NCBI RefSeq assembly: GCF_028993635.1
Contig: NZ_CP118631.1
Coordinates: 5,890,001-5,954,000 of the forward strand
Direction: 5' to 3'
DNA length: 64,000 nucleotides
Source: Mucilaginibacter sp. SJ
GTDB lineage: Bacteria; Bacteroidota; Bacteroidia; Sphingobacteriales; Sphingobacteriaceae
Each line of letters begins with the position of its first letter. Positions within the stretch are counted from its first letter, which is position 1. Under the pieces are notes generated by a model. It was given only the letters and a program-made list of their open reading frames with translations. It searched no databases and was not told the origin of the DNA. The position numbers and the translations under genes are program-made. Positions 29,245 to 38,061 of the stretch are shown piece by piece.

Positions 29245-30861
29245 ATGAACAAAATATTGCGAAGCATTAGTTTTAATGCTGTACTCATGTTGTGTTTTGC
29301 ATCCTGCCAGAAAGTATCTGTGCCGGTCAAAACAGAGTTAACTTCAGACGTCTTTCCTCAAAATACGGCTCAATATGCACAGGCGGCGGGACCCGTGTAT
29401 GTGGCCTTACGGGGAAACATTTCAGTAGAACATTTTTTCCTGCAGTCAGCCAGCACCGATGAGGTTATTTTTCCTGCCTATGGTGGAAACTGGTATAACG
29501 GCGGGGAATACCAGCAACTGCACTATCATACCTGGACTAAAGATCATCCCGGAGCCAGTGGTGAGTGGTATTGGACATCCGCAATCATTGGCCTGGCTAA
29601 TCAGGCAATGTCTATCCTTCAGGCCGCTGAGCCGGAAGGTGCTGCCAAACAGCAGGATCTTTCGGAATTAAGAATGGTGCGTGCACTTGCTTATTTTTAT
29701 CAAATGGACAGTTTTGGCAATGTTCCGATAGTTACCGTTTACGGGGATTATACAGCCCATCCCAACAAAACCAGAACCGAAGTTTTTAATTTTATTGAAT
29801 CAGAAATCAAAGCCGCATTGCCAGGTCTCAGCGCTACTACGGGGCAGACAACCTATGGAAAACCTACAAAATACATGGCTTATGCCCTGCTTGCAAAAAT
29901 GTACCTCAATGCTGAATATTACACGGGTACGAAGCGATATGACGATTGTATTGCTGCTTGTGACAACGTGATCAATTCCGGAGCCTTTCACCTGGAGCCG
30001 CGCAGCACTTATCTGAAAATGTTTTATCCTGATAACGGACCACAAACAGCAGAATTTATCTTTGCTATTCCATTTGACCCTTCGGCTGCAAATTCGCTTC
30101 CTTTCAGAAGCCAGAATCTGCATCAGCGTTATGATATGCCAAGGCGATTGGTAAACAAATACAAGGTTAACTTTTCGCCGGATGCCGCGATTAGTACGCT
30201 GCCGTCCTATTACGCTAACTTTAACGATGTCAACGATATCCGGAACAAGCAATGGCTAACAGGTAAGCAATATCAATTTGATGGTATAACTCCAGTAACT
30301 TATACAACAACAAACCAAAGCTATGATCAGTTTTATAAAGGCAGCGACCCTAATGGCTCCATCACTTACCAGGTTGAGTTGACCCCGAATATCGTTTTAA
30401 GACAGGATGTTGGTACGTTCGATGTAGGTAATGATGAGATCGGCTGGAATATGGGCTATCATAACATCAAATTTTACCCGGATTCTACCTCGTTGAACAG
30501 AAATATGAAGAACGATATACCTATTTTCAGGTACTCTGATATTCTGTTAATGAAAGCTGAGGCCATCTTGAGAGGAGGTTCAGTTACCCTGGGTCAATCC
30601 GCACTTACTTTAGTGAATATGCTACGTGCAGAACGTACAACTTCTGCTGCGTGGAGTACAGTTACGCTGGAAAATATTTATGCGGAACGATGCAGGGAGT
30701 TTGCCTGGGAATCATGGCACCGGAACGATATGATCAGGTTCGGTAAATTTGAAACCTCATGGGGTTTTAAAACAGATGCCAACCCCAATCATCGTATCTT
30801 CCCGATACCCACTTCTGCTATGCAGCTGAACAAAGCCCTGGTACAAAACCCCGGTTATTGA
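29245..30861 (+). CDS. SusD/RagB-family nutrient-binding lipoprotein
   Basis: 538-aa surface lipoprotein with lipobox CFASC (Cys21). Family signatures include RMVRALAYFYQMDSFGNVPIV, FRYSDILLMKAEAILRGG and ERCREFAWESWHRNDMIRFG, and it ends in the familiar NPGY. It starts 23 bp after susC. A strong intrinsic terminator follows, so the receptor pair may be expressed apart from the downstream enzymes. Confidence 0.95.
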   Translation: MNKILRSISFNAVLMLCFASCQKVSVPVKTELTSDVFPQNTAQYAQAAGPVYVALRGNISVEHFFLQSASTDEVIFPAYGGNWYNGGEYQQLHYHTWTKDHPGASGEWYWTSAIIGLANQAMSILQAAEPEGAAKQQDLSELRMVRALAYFYQMDSFGNVPIVTVYGDYTAHPNKTRTEVFNFIESEIKAALPGLSATTGQTTYGKPTKYMAYALLAKMYLNAEYYTGTKRYDDCIAACDNVINSGAFHLEPRSTYLKMFYPDNGPQTAEFIFAIPFDPSAANSLPFRSQNLHQRYDMPRRLVNKYKVNFSPDAAISTLPSYYANFNDVNDIRNKQWLTGKQYQFDGITPVTYTTTNQSYDQFYKGSDPNGSITYQVELTPNIVLRQDVGTFDVGNDEIGWNMGYHNIKFYPDSTSLNRNMKNDIPIFRYSDILLMKAEAILRGGSVTLGQSALTLVNMLRAERTTSAAWSTVTLENIYAERCREFAWESWHRNDMIRFGKFETSWGFKTDANPNHRIFPIPTSAMQLNKALVQNPGY

Positions 30862-30880
30862 TTGTTTAACTAATTGAACT

Positions 30881-30910
30881 GGTGGCGGACTTTTGTCCGT
30901 CACCTTTTTT
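30881..30910 (+). terminator. Rho-independent terminator after the third susD
   Basis: GGTGGCGGAC (30881-30890) pairs over all 10 positions (one G-T wobble) with GTCCGTCACC (30895-30904) around a TTTT loop, followed directly by TTTTTT (30905-30910). It separates the FecI-FecR-susC-susD unit from the enzyme genes beginning at 31067. Confidence 0.9.
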
Positions 30911-31066
30911 CCAAATACACTGCAAATGAACTTGGAAGTCATTTTTGCCATAATTTTATCTTCTTGTTTAGCAATTTTCAACGGGCATAGGAGCGCGGTA
31001 AAAAATTCAAAAATCATCGGTCGATGTTCATAAAAACTCAGTGATCTTATAAAATATTCAAAGTAA

Positions 31067-33280
31067 ATGACAGGTAAATCAAAGGTTTTCATTTGCATGC
31101 TGCTGTGCGGTGTTTTCGGTGGAATAATCAGCACTCAGGCGCAGTTGCATGTACCATCTTCTTATGCTTTAATTAAACGGGTTGTGCCAGGTTATGCGCA
31201 AAATTTTGTTGTTCAGCCACTTCCTGAAAGCGAGGCCCGTGACGTTTTTGAAGTAGAAGGGAATAAGGGTAAAATTATATTAAGGGGCAATAATGGTGTT
31301 GCGGTGGCATCAGCTTTATATTATTACCTCACCGAATATGCGCATTGCCAGATCACATGGAACGGAACCAATCTTAATTTGCCATCACGCTTGCCTGTAC
31401 CAGCCAAAAAGATCCATAAAACTACCCCTTACCAATATCGGTATTACCTTAACTATTGCACCTATAGCTATAGCATGAGCTGGTGGGACTGGAAACGATG
31501 GGAAAAAGAAATAGACTGGATGGCGCTACACGGCATTAATATGCCGCTGGCCATAACTGGGCAGGAGTACGTGTGGGATAAAGTTTATAAAGGCATGGGC
31601 TTTAGCAATAAAGATATGCAGGACTTTTTTACCGGTCCTGCATATTTTGGCTGGTTTTATATGGGTAATATAGACAAATGGGACGGTCCGCTGCCTGCAA
31701 GCTGGATAACCGGTCACCGGGATTTGCAGATCAAAATATTGCAGCGCGAGCGCGAACTGGGTATCAAACCTGTGCTGCCCGCATTTACAGGGCATGTGCC
31801 GGCATCGTTTAAAAAACATTTCCCTAATGCTAAACTGAAGCAAACCAACTGGAACAACGGCTTCGCTGATACTTATATCCTGGATTCGGCAGATCCTTTA
31901 TTTGCCGAGATTGGCGAAAAATTTATACAGGAACAAACCAAAGTTTACGGTACTGACCATTTATATTCTGCCGATACTTTTAACGAGAACGAACCGCCTT
32001 CTAACGATCCTAAATTTCTTTCGGAACTAAGCGCGCGGGTTTATGATGGCATGAAAGGGGCCGATCCGAAAGCTGTTTGGGTAATGCAAGGCTGGTTGTT
32101 TTTCAGTGATCGTAAATTTTGGCAAAACGAGCAGATCAAAGCATTGCTGAATGCCGTGCCTGATGATCATATGATTGTGCTTGACCTTAATACTGATTAT
32201 GAACCGATATGGAAGCGGACCGAAGCGTTTTATGGCAAACCCTGGATCTGGAACATGCTGCATAACTACGGCGGTAACAATAGTTTGTTTGGCAGGATAG
32301 AGGCGGTAGCCACGCAGCCGGCACAGGCCCTTAATGATCCAAAGTCGGGGAAAATGGTTGGTATCGGCTTAACCATGGAGGCTATTGAACAAACCCCTGT
32401 GCTTTATGAATTAATGACGCAACATACCTGGCAAAACAAATCCATTGATCTTGATCAATGGCTGCCGGAGTATTTATTTAACCGCTATGGTGTAAAGAGC
32501 AAGGTTGCACTTGATGCCTGGCAAACACTCAGGACTACCGTTTTTAATGGCAAGGATATCCGTGACGGTGCCGAATCGATCATCACCGGCCGGCCAACGC
32601 TTGATTCGGCAGCGATATGGACACGTACCCGCTTAAACTATAATCGGAAGGACTTGCTGCCTGCCTGGGATAAAATGATAGCCGCCATCCCTGCATGTAA
32701 ACAAAGCAGCGGTTTTAATTATGACCTGGTTGATGTAACCCGGCAAGTGCTGGCTAACTATGGCCGACCGCTCCAGTTAAAATGGATCAAGGCATACCAC
32801 GATAAAGATGACAAGGCTTTTGGCAGGTATACTGCTGAATATATTGGCCTGATAGCCGATATGGATAAGCTGCTGGCTACCCGCAAAGATTTTATGCTTG
32901 GCCCCTGGATAGCCGATGCCCGCAGCTGGGGAACTAATCCAAGCGAAAAAGCCCTTTATGAAAAAAATGCCCGCAACCTGATAACACTTTGGGGCGACGC
33001 CGATAGTCCGCTGCACGAATACTCCTGCCGGCAATGGAGCGGTTTGCTCAATGATTTTTACAAGGTACGCTGGCAAAAATTCTTTGAGTTACTAAAAGGA
33101 TCAATAGAAACTGGAAAAGAACCCGACTTTAAGCTATTTGATAAATCAATAAGCAACTGGGAATGGCAATGGATTAATTCATCCAAAACTTATCCTGTTG
33201 TTCCTGCCGGCAACAGCACAGTTGTTGCGCAACAGTTATATGAAAAATACAGAACAATAATGGGTAACGATCTTAAATAA
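31067..33280 (+). CDS. GH89 alpha-N-acetylglucosaminidase (NAGLU-like)
   Basis: 737-aa exported exo-hydrolase releasing terminal alpha-linked GlcNAc. The signal peptide ends ISTQAQ. The N-terminal small domain (27-120) is followed by the (beta/alpha)8 catalytic domain (YYLNYCTYSYSMSWWDWKRWEKEIDWMALHGINMPLA) and a C-terminal helical domain, the layout of human NAGLU and clostridial GH89. Candidate catalytic glutamates are in FNENEPP (Glu307/Glu309) and TMEAIEQTP (Glu438), matching the two conserved acidic positions of the family. Its stop overlaps the start of the next gene by one base (TAATG), so the two are translationally coupled. Known GH89 substrates are heparan-type chains and alpha-GlcNAc-capped mucin glycans. 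Confidence 0.93.
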   Translation: MTGKSKVFICMLLCGVFGGIISTQAQLHVPSSYALIKRVVPGYAQNFVVQPLPESEARDVFEVEGNKGKIILRGNNGVAVASALYYYLTEYAHCQITWNGTNLNLPSRLPVPAKKIHKTTPYQYRYYLNYCTYSYSMSWWDWKRWEKEIDWMALHGINMPLAITGQEYVWDKVYKGMGFSNKDMQDFFTGPAYFGWFYMGNIDKWDGPLPASWITGHRDLQIKILQRERELGIKPVLPAFTGHVPASFKKHFPNAKLKQTNWNNGFADTYILDSADPLFAEIGEKFIQEQTKVYGTDHLYSADTFNENEPPSNDPKFLSELSARVYDGMKGADPKAVWVMQGWLFFSDRKFWQNEQIKALLNAVPDDHMIVLDLNTDYEPIWKRTEAFYGKPWIWNMLHNYGGNNSLFGRIEAVATQPAQALNDPKSGKMVGIGLTMEAIEQTPVLYELMTQHTWQNKSIDLDQWLPEYLFNRYGVKSKVALDAWQTLRTTVFNGKDIRDGAESIITGRPTLDSAAIWTRTRLNYNRKDLLPAWDKMIAAIPACKQSSGFNYDLVDVTRQVLANYGRPLQLKWIKAYHDKDDKAFGRYTAEYIGLIADMDKLLATRKDFMLGPWIADARSWGTNPSEKALYEKNARNLITLWGDADSPLHEYSCRQWSGLLNDFYKVRWQKFFELLKGSIETGKEPDFKLFDKSISNWEWQWINSSKTYPVVPAGNSTVVAQQLYEKYRTIMGNDLK

Positions 33281-34452
33281 TGGATACATCAACAGCTAAA
33301 CCTGGAAATACTGTTACTAAGCCGGCAAGGTTATTATCGTTAGATGCCCTTCGTGGTTTTGATATGTTTTGGATCATGAGCGGGGAAGGGGTAGTGCATG
33401 CACTTGCTAAGGCCACCGGCTGGCCGCTCATGGTGTGGATGTCTGGACAATTACATCATACCGAGTGGAACGGGATCACCTTTTATGATATGATCTTTCC
33501 TTTGTTTTTGTTTATTGCAGGTGTTTCCATGCCTTATTCAATGGGCGGCAAAGCCGGTAAACATGGGGTTGCTTACCCACACCTGTTACCATCTACTGCA
33601 AAGCGGGAGATTTACGGCTCCATGATCAGGCGTACCATTATCCTGCTTTTTTTAGGGATGGTTGTTAACGGTTTGTTTAAGTTTAATGGTTTGGAGAATA
33701 CCCGGTTTGCAAGCGTACTGGGACGTATCGGCCTTGCTTGGTTCTTTGCGGGTGTCATCTATCTTAATTTTAATATCCGGGGACAGGTTTTATGGTTCGG
33801 TATTCTGTTGCTGGGCTATTGGGCTGCTATGGAACTGATTCCGGTGCCCGGTTATGGGGCTGGGGTTTTAACCATGAACGGTAGCCTGGAATCCTATATC
33901 GACCGTTTATTGCTCCCGGGCAGGCTACATGATAAAGTGCATGATCCCGAGGGTATATTGTCCACTATTCCGGCTATTGGTACCGCTATACTGGGCATTT
34001 TTACAGGCCAGTTCCTGAAGTTTGAATCTGTAAAATGGCCAATGTGGAAAAAGGGTGTTGGGCTATTAGCAGTAGGTATTTTACTTATTGGCTTAGGTTT
34101 GCTGTGGAATATTGCTTTCCCTATTAATAAACGTTTATGGACGAGCTCGTTTGTATTGTTTGTAGGCGGATGGAGCCTGGTTTTCCTTTCGGTATTTTAC
34201 CTGGTGATAGATGTTGCCGGGTACAAAAAATGGGCGTTCCCTTTTGTGCTGATCGGGGTAAACTCCATAGTGATCTATCTGGCAGCTGAAGGGATGGTTG
34301 ATTTTCAGCACACAGCCAATTTTTTCTTCGGGGGAATTATCGGTCATCTTGCTCAAAGCTGGCAACCGATTTGGGCGGCTATTTCCGTTGTTTTTGTGCA
34401 GCTTGCCTTGTTGTACTTTTTATACAGGAATAAGATCTTCCTGAAGATATAA
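33280..34452 (+). CDS. Polytopic membrane acyltransferase-like protein (DUF5009 / heparan-alpha-glucosaminide N-acetyltransferase type)
   Basis: 390-aa integral membrane protein with about ten hydrophobic segments. The N-terminal signature RLLSLDALRGFDMFWIM and the following WNGITFYDMIFPLFLFIAGVSMPYS belong to the family that includes human HGSNAT and bacterial NagX/DUF1624-DUF5009 proteins. HGSNAT transfers acetyl from cytosolic acetyl-CoA across the membrane to a terminal glucosamine; a similar inner-membrane role is an inference here. The start ATG overlaps the GH89 stop codon by one base, a strong hint that the two work together: acetylate GlcN, then cleave GlcNAc. Substrate and direction are unproven. 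Confidence 0.8.
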   Translation: MDTSTAKPGNTVTKPARLLSLDALRGFDMFWIMSGEGVVHALAKATGWPLMVWMSGQLHHTEWNGITFYDMIFPLFLFIAGVSMPYSMGGKAGKHGVAYPHLLPSTAKREIYGSMIRRTIILLFLGMVVNGLFKFNGLENTRFASVLGRIGLAWFFAGVIYLNFNIRGQVLWFGILLLGYWAAMELIPVPGYGAGVLTMNGSLESYIDRLLLPGRLHDKVHDPEGILSTIPAIGTAILGIFTGQFLKFESVKWPMWKKGVGLLAVGILLIGLGLLWNIAFPINKRLWTSSFVLFVGGWSLVFLSVFYLVIDVAGYKKWAFPFVLIGVNSIVIYLAAEGMVDFQHTANFFFGGIIGHLAQSWQPIWAAISVVFVQLALLYFLYRNKIFLKI

Positions 34453-34513
34453 AAGGGGAGCATTTGTATATCCGGAACTAACATGAATTGTCAATATAAA
34501 TCTGATTTGAAAA

Positions 34514-36922
34514 ATGAAATATAAGTATCTGCTGCTTTGTATATTGCTATTATCTGCTGCCGTTATTCGGGGACAAGGTGTTTCCCCGAGACAGGTATCA
34601 GCTTTTGATAAGAACTGGTTATTTAATTTAGGTGATGTAACTGATGGACAGCGTGCAGACTTTGATGACGCTGAATGGCGCAGGCTAGATCTGCCACATG
34701 ACTGGAGTATAGAAGGAAAGTTCAGTAAAGATAATCCTTCGAAACCAGAGGGGGGCGCTTTGCCTGGCGGGATAGGCTGGTACCGTAAAACTTTCAAAAT
34801 ACCAGCCTCAGGCAAAGGTAAACTAATGTATATCGATTTTGATGGCGTTTATCAAAAAAGCGATGTGTGGTTAAATGGTCATCATCTGGGTTTCAGACCC
34901 AATGGTTATATCTCCTTCAGGTATGAACTTACACCTTATTTGAAATATGGCAATCAAAAAAACGTAATCGCAGTGCGGGTTGATAATTCGGCGCAGCCTA
35001 ATTCCCGTTGGTATTCAGGCTCGGGAATATACCGGCATGTCAGATTGCTTACCGTTGGTAAAATAGCGGTCGATCAGTGGGGAACTTTTGTTACCTGCGG
35101 CGAAGTCATTGGATCTAAAGCTTATATAAAAATTCAGACCTCTGTTCGTAACCGAATGCGGAAACCTCACGAGATTGAACTGATAACGTCGATATATGAT
35201 CAGAACGGTAAACGGGTAAGCAGCAATGCGCTCCGCCATCTTGTGCTTAATGATACACTGAAAACGTTCAAACAACAATTGACTGTAGTTAATCCGAACT
35301 TATGGTCAGTGGATAAACCCACTCTTTATAAAGTTATTACCAAAATAGTTTCGGATAAGATCGTTGTCGACAATTATTCTACCACTACAGGTATCCGTAA
35401 TTTCAGTTTTGATGCAGACAAAGGATTCACACTGAATGGAAAATCTTTGAAAATATTGGGCGTTTGCAACCATCATGATTTGGGGTGTTTAGGTGCGGCT
35501 ATGAATGTACATGCACTCAGACGTCAATTGGAAATGTTGAAGGCAATGGGATGTAATGCAATCCGTACATCTCATAATCCGCCGGCTCCCGAATTACTCG
35601 AGCTAGCTGACTCAATGGGCTTTATAGTTATGGACGAGACGTTTGACTGCTGGGAGAAAGCCAAGGAAAAATACGATTATCATTTATTTTTTAAAAAATG
35701 GCACAAACGGGATCTGCAAGACCAGGTTTTAAGAGACCGAAACCATCCCTCGGTAATGATCTGGAGCATCGGGAATGAAATTCCGGAACAGAGCGATTCC
35801 AGTGGTTTCCGTATTGCGAAAGACCTGGCAGAGATCGTACATAAACTCGATAATACCCGACCGATTACTGCTGCTAATAATCATCCTGATACAAAAAATC
35901 AGATTATCAGCTCAGGGGCTACAGATCTAATCGGGTATAATTATCATCATAATGACTTGGTTGGCTTTCATGAGCGCTATCCCAATAAAAAATTTGTAGG
36001 CACAGAAACAACATCAGCCCTGGAGACCCGGGGGATTTTTGATATGCCGAGTGATAGTATACGCCGTTGGTCTGATGAAGATAAGCAGCCGATGAATACT
36101 GATTTGACGGTCTCAAGTTATGATAATGTTTCTACTCCCTGGGGATCAACGCATGAAGAAACCTGGAAAATCATCAAGAAGCACGACTTTCTTTCGGGCA
36201 TGTTCATCTGGACAGGCTTTGATTATCTGGGTGAACCCACGCCATATACCTGGCCTGCACGAAGCTCATATTTTGGGATTATTGACCTGGCCGGATTTCC
36301 TAAAGACGTGTACTACATGTATCAAAGTGAATGGACAAATAAACCGGTTTTACACTTGCTGCCTCACTGGAACTGGGAGGCAGGAAAAACGGTAGATGTT
36401 TGGGCTTACTATAATAATGCCGATGAGGTGGAACTGTATCTGAACGGAAAATCATTAGGCATAAAAAGAAAATCCGGTGATGACCTGCATGTGATGTGGC
36501 ATGTAAAATATGAACCAGGCACACTCAGAGCCGTGTCCCGTAAAACAGGCGTTGAAGTTTTATCAACCGAAGTCAAAACCGTAGGCCCACCCGCAAAACT
36601 CAAGCTTATTACAGATAAAAAAGTACTTAACCACGGTGACGAGGATCTGGCATTCATTACCGTAAAAGTGGTGGACAAAGATGGCAATCTGGTCCCTTTT
36701 GCCAAAAACAAGATAAGTTTTACTATTACAGGCGACGCCTTTATTGCAGGTGTTGATAATGGAGACCCGGTGAGTCATGAACCCTTTAAAGCTGATTATC
36801 GTTACGCATATAACGGTTTAGCATTGGTCGTTATACAGGCGCGACAAAATAGAGGAAGGGTCACCATTTCAGCAAACGCTGATGGTTTGCAAAAATCAGA
36901 GATTAAATTAGAGGTAAAATAA
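34514..36922 (+). CDS. GH2 family beta-galactosidase-type glycoside hydrolase
   Basis: 802-aa exported enzyme (signal end VIRGQG). Order of domains: sugar-binding jelly-roll (about 25-190, LPHDWSIEGKF, GGIGWYRKTFKIP), immunoglobulin-like domain (about 195-290), TIM barrel (about 300-590), then DUF4982-like and Big-type beta-sandwich domains to the C-terminus. The acid/base is Glu422 in IWSIGNEIPEQ and the nucleophile Glu498 in FVGTETTSAL. FIWTGFDYLGEPTPY and SSYFGIIDLAGFPKD are typical of Bacteroidota GH2 beta-galactosidases. Other GH2 specificities cannot be excluded by eye. It is 61 bp after the acyltransferase gene in the same operon. Confidence 0.9.
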   Translation: MKYKYLLLCILLLSAAVIRGQGVSPRQVSAFDKNWLFNLGDVTDGQRADFDDAEWRRLDLPHDWSIEGKFSKDNPSKPEGGALPGGIGWYRKTFKIPASGKGKLMYIDFDGVYQKSDVWLNGHHLGFRPNGYISFRYELTPYLKYGNQKNVIAVRVDNSAQPNSRWYSGSGIYRHVRLLTVGKIAVDQWGTFVTCGEVIGSKAYIKIQTSVRNRMRKPHEIELITSIYDQNGKRVSSNALRHLVLNDTLKTFKQQLTVVNPNLWSVDKPTLYKVITKIVSDKIVVDNYSTTTGIRNFSFDADKGFTLNGKSLKILGVCNHHDLGCLGAAMNVHALRRQLEMLKAMGCNAIRTSHNPPAPELLELADSMGFIVMDETFDCWEKAKEKYDYHLFFKKWHKRDLQDQVLRDRNHPSVMIWSIGNEIPEQSDSSGFRIAKDLAEIVHKLDNTRPITAANNHPDTKNQIISSGATDLIGYNYHHNDLVGFHERYPNKKFVGTETTSALETRGIFDMPSDSIRRWSDEDKQPMNTDLTVSSYDNVSTPWGSTHEETWKIIKKHDFLSGMFIWTGFDYLGEPTPYTWPARSSYFGIIDLAGFPKDVYYMYQSEWTNKPVLHLLPHWNWEAGKTVDVWAYYNNADEVELYLNGKSLGIKRKSGDDLHVMWHVKYEPGTLRAVSRKTGVEVLSTEVKTVGPPAKLKLITDKKVLNHGDEDLAFITVKVVDKDGNLVPFAKNKISFTITGDAFIAGVDNGDPVSHEPFKADYRYAYNGLALVVIQARQNRGRVTISANADGLQKSEIKLEVK

Positions 36923-36987
36923 TAGATTCGGCAAATCAAGCGAGTCTTGGCAAACAGAAAAAAGAATATTGGTATTCATAAGAAAGA

Positions 36988-38061
36988 TTAGGCAAGGTTA
37001 CTTTTTCGTTGAAAGAATTCAAGGTAAATATCTCTTTTAAGCTTTCCGATTTGAAATTTTGTAATCTCTTGATGCTCAAATGGAATCTTAGCATTTCGAA
37101 GTATTAGTTTTTTGATATCGCCTTGCTGCTGATCAGTGAAGATTTGATCAAAATTTTCGAAAATACCCATATGTAACGCTTTTAACATATCTAATAACGT
37201 TTCCCGCTTTGTGTTATATCTGGAAATTAACCTGAAATCTTTGATGCTGTTATCCGGGAAATCCGGGTATGCAGCCTTGTTACTATACAGTATCTCTAAT
37301 GTGTCATATGTCTGCCCATCAACATAGGGTGTTTTTAAAGAAAAAGTGAAGATGTCCTCGAAATCCGTCATATAGGGGTGAACATGTGTTTCGAGGGCAA
37401 ACTCCTTAGTATGTTTGAAGTTTGAATTACAATTATGGCAGGAGGGCACAAGATTATAAAGGGATATCGCTAGGAAGGGGTATCTGGATTTCGGAAAGAA
37501 GTGGTCGAGGTCTAAGAGTGCCTGCTGGTAATTGTTGGCTTCAGCCTCTCGTTCATCTTCATCATAATGGTAGTCGTCGCCGTTTACTTCGGTTAGGTAT
37601 ATTTCGTCAAAATTGCAGTATGGGCAAGGTGTCGCTTGCCTTATTCCTAATGCTGACAGGTAGTTAAGGCACATGTCAGACTGACGATAGCGTTTATAAT
37701 TAAATATATCTAATACGGTATTGCCCAGTGCGTTAAAGTTAACATTGCCGTCAGCATCCTGTTCGCTGAAAACCAGTTCCGGGAACTTTTGGTTAAAGGA
37801 ATCAACGATCATTTTCAATAAGGGAGGCTTTCCAATCAGTATGGCACGCAACCTACCGCCGTTTATGCCCCAAAGCCACTCGAAGAACGCCCTTTTCCTT
37901 CCGGAATGATTTCTTATGGCGGAATGCAGCTTGGTGATCGGGGCAGCGACTGCATACAATCCCCTTCGTTGTCCGGTTCCAATGATCTTATTTAATCCTT
38001 CAAAATGCTTGTGCTCCAGCAATTCGAAGGTTTCCGGTGGATTACAAGAGAGTTTCAGCAT
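36988..38061 (-). CDS. HNH endonuclease, Septu PtuB-like
   Basis: 357-aa cytoplasmic protein without signal peptide. The HNH core has a zinc knuckle CPYC (Cys146, Cys149), the catalytic LDLDHFFPKSRYP (Asp186, His187) and LYNLVPSCHNCNSNFK (Asn203, Cys208, Cys211), i.e. a beta-beta-alpha-metal nuclease with four structural cysteines. This form (DHFFPKS followed by NLVPSCHNCN) is that of PtuB and retron-associated HNH proteins. Its start overlaps the end of the upstream ATPase gene by 20 bp, so they are coupled. The N-terminal 140 residues have no recognised domain. The defence role is inferred from the ATPase-HNH pairing. Confidence 0.82.
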   Translation of the reverse strand: MLKLSCNPPETFELLEHKHFEGLNKIIGTGQRRGLYAVAAPITKLHSAIRNHSGRKRAFFEWLWGINGGRLRAILIGKPPLLKMIVDSFNQKFPELVFSEQDADGNVNFNALGNTVLDIFNYKRYRQSDMCLNYLSALGIRQATPCPYCNFDEIYLTEVNGDDYHYDEDEREAEANNYQQALLDLDHFFPKSRYPFLAISLYNLVPSCHNCNSNFKHTKEFALETHVHPYMTDFEDIFTFSLKTPYVDGQTYDTLEILYSNKAAYPDFPDNSIKDFRLISRYNTKRETLLDMLKALHMGIFENFDQIFTDQQQGDIKKLILRNAKIPFEHQEITKFQIGKLKRDIYLEFFQRKSNLA

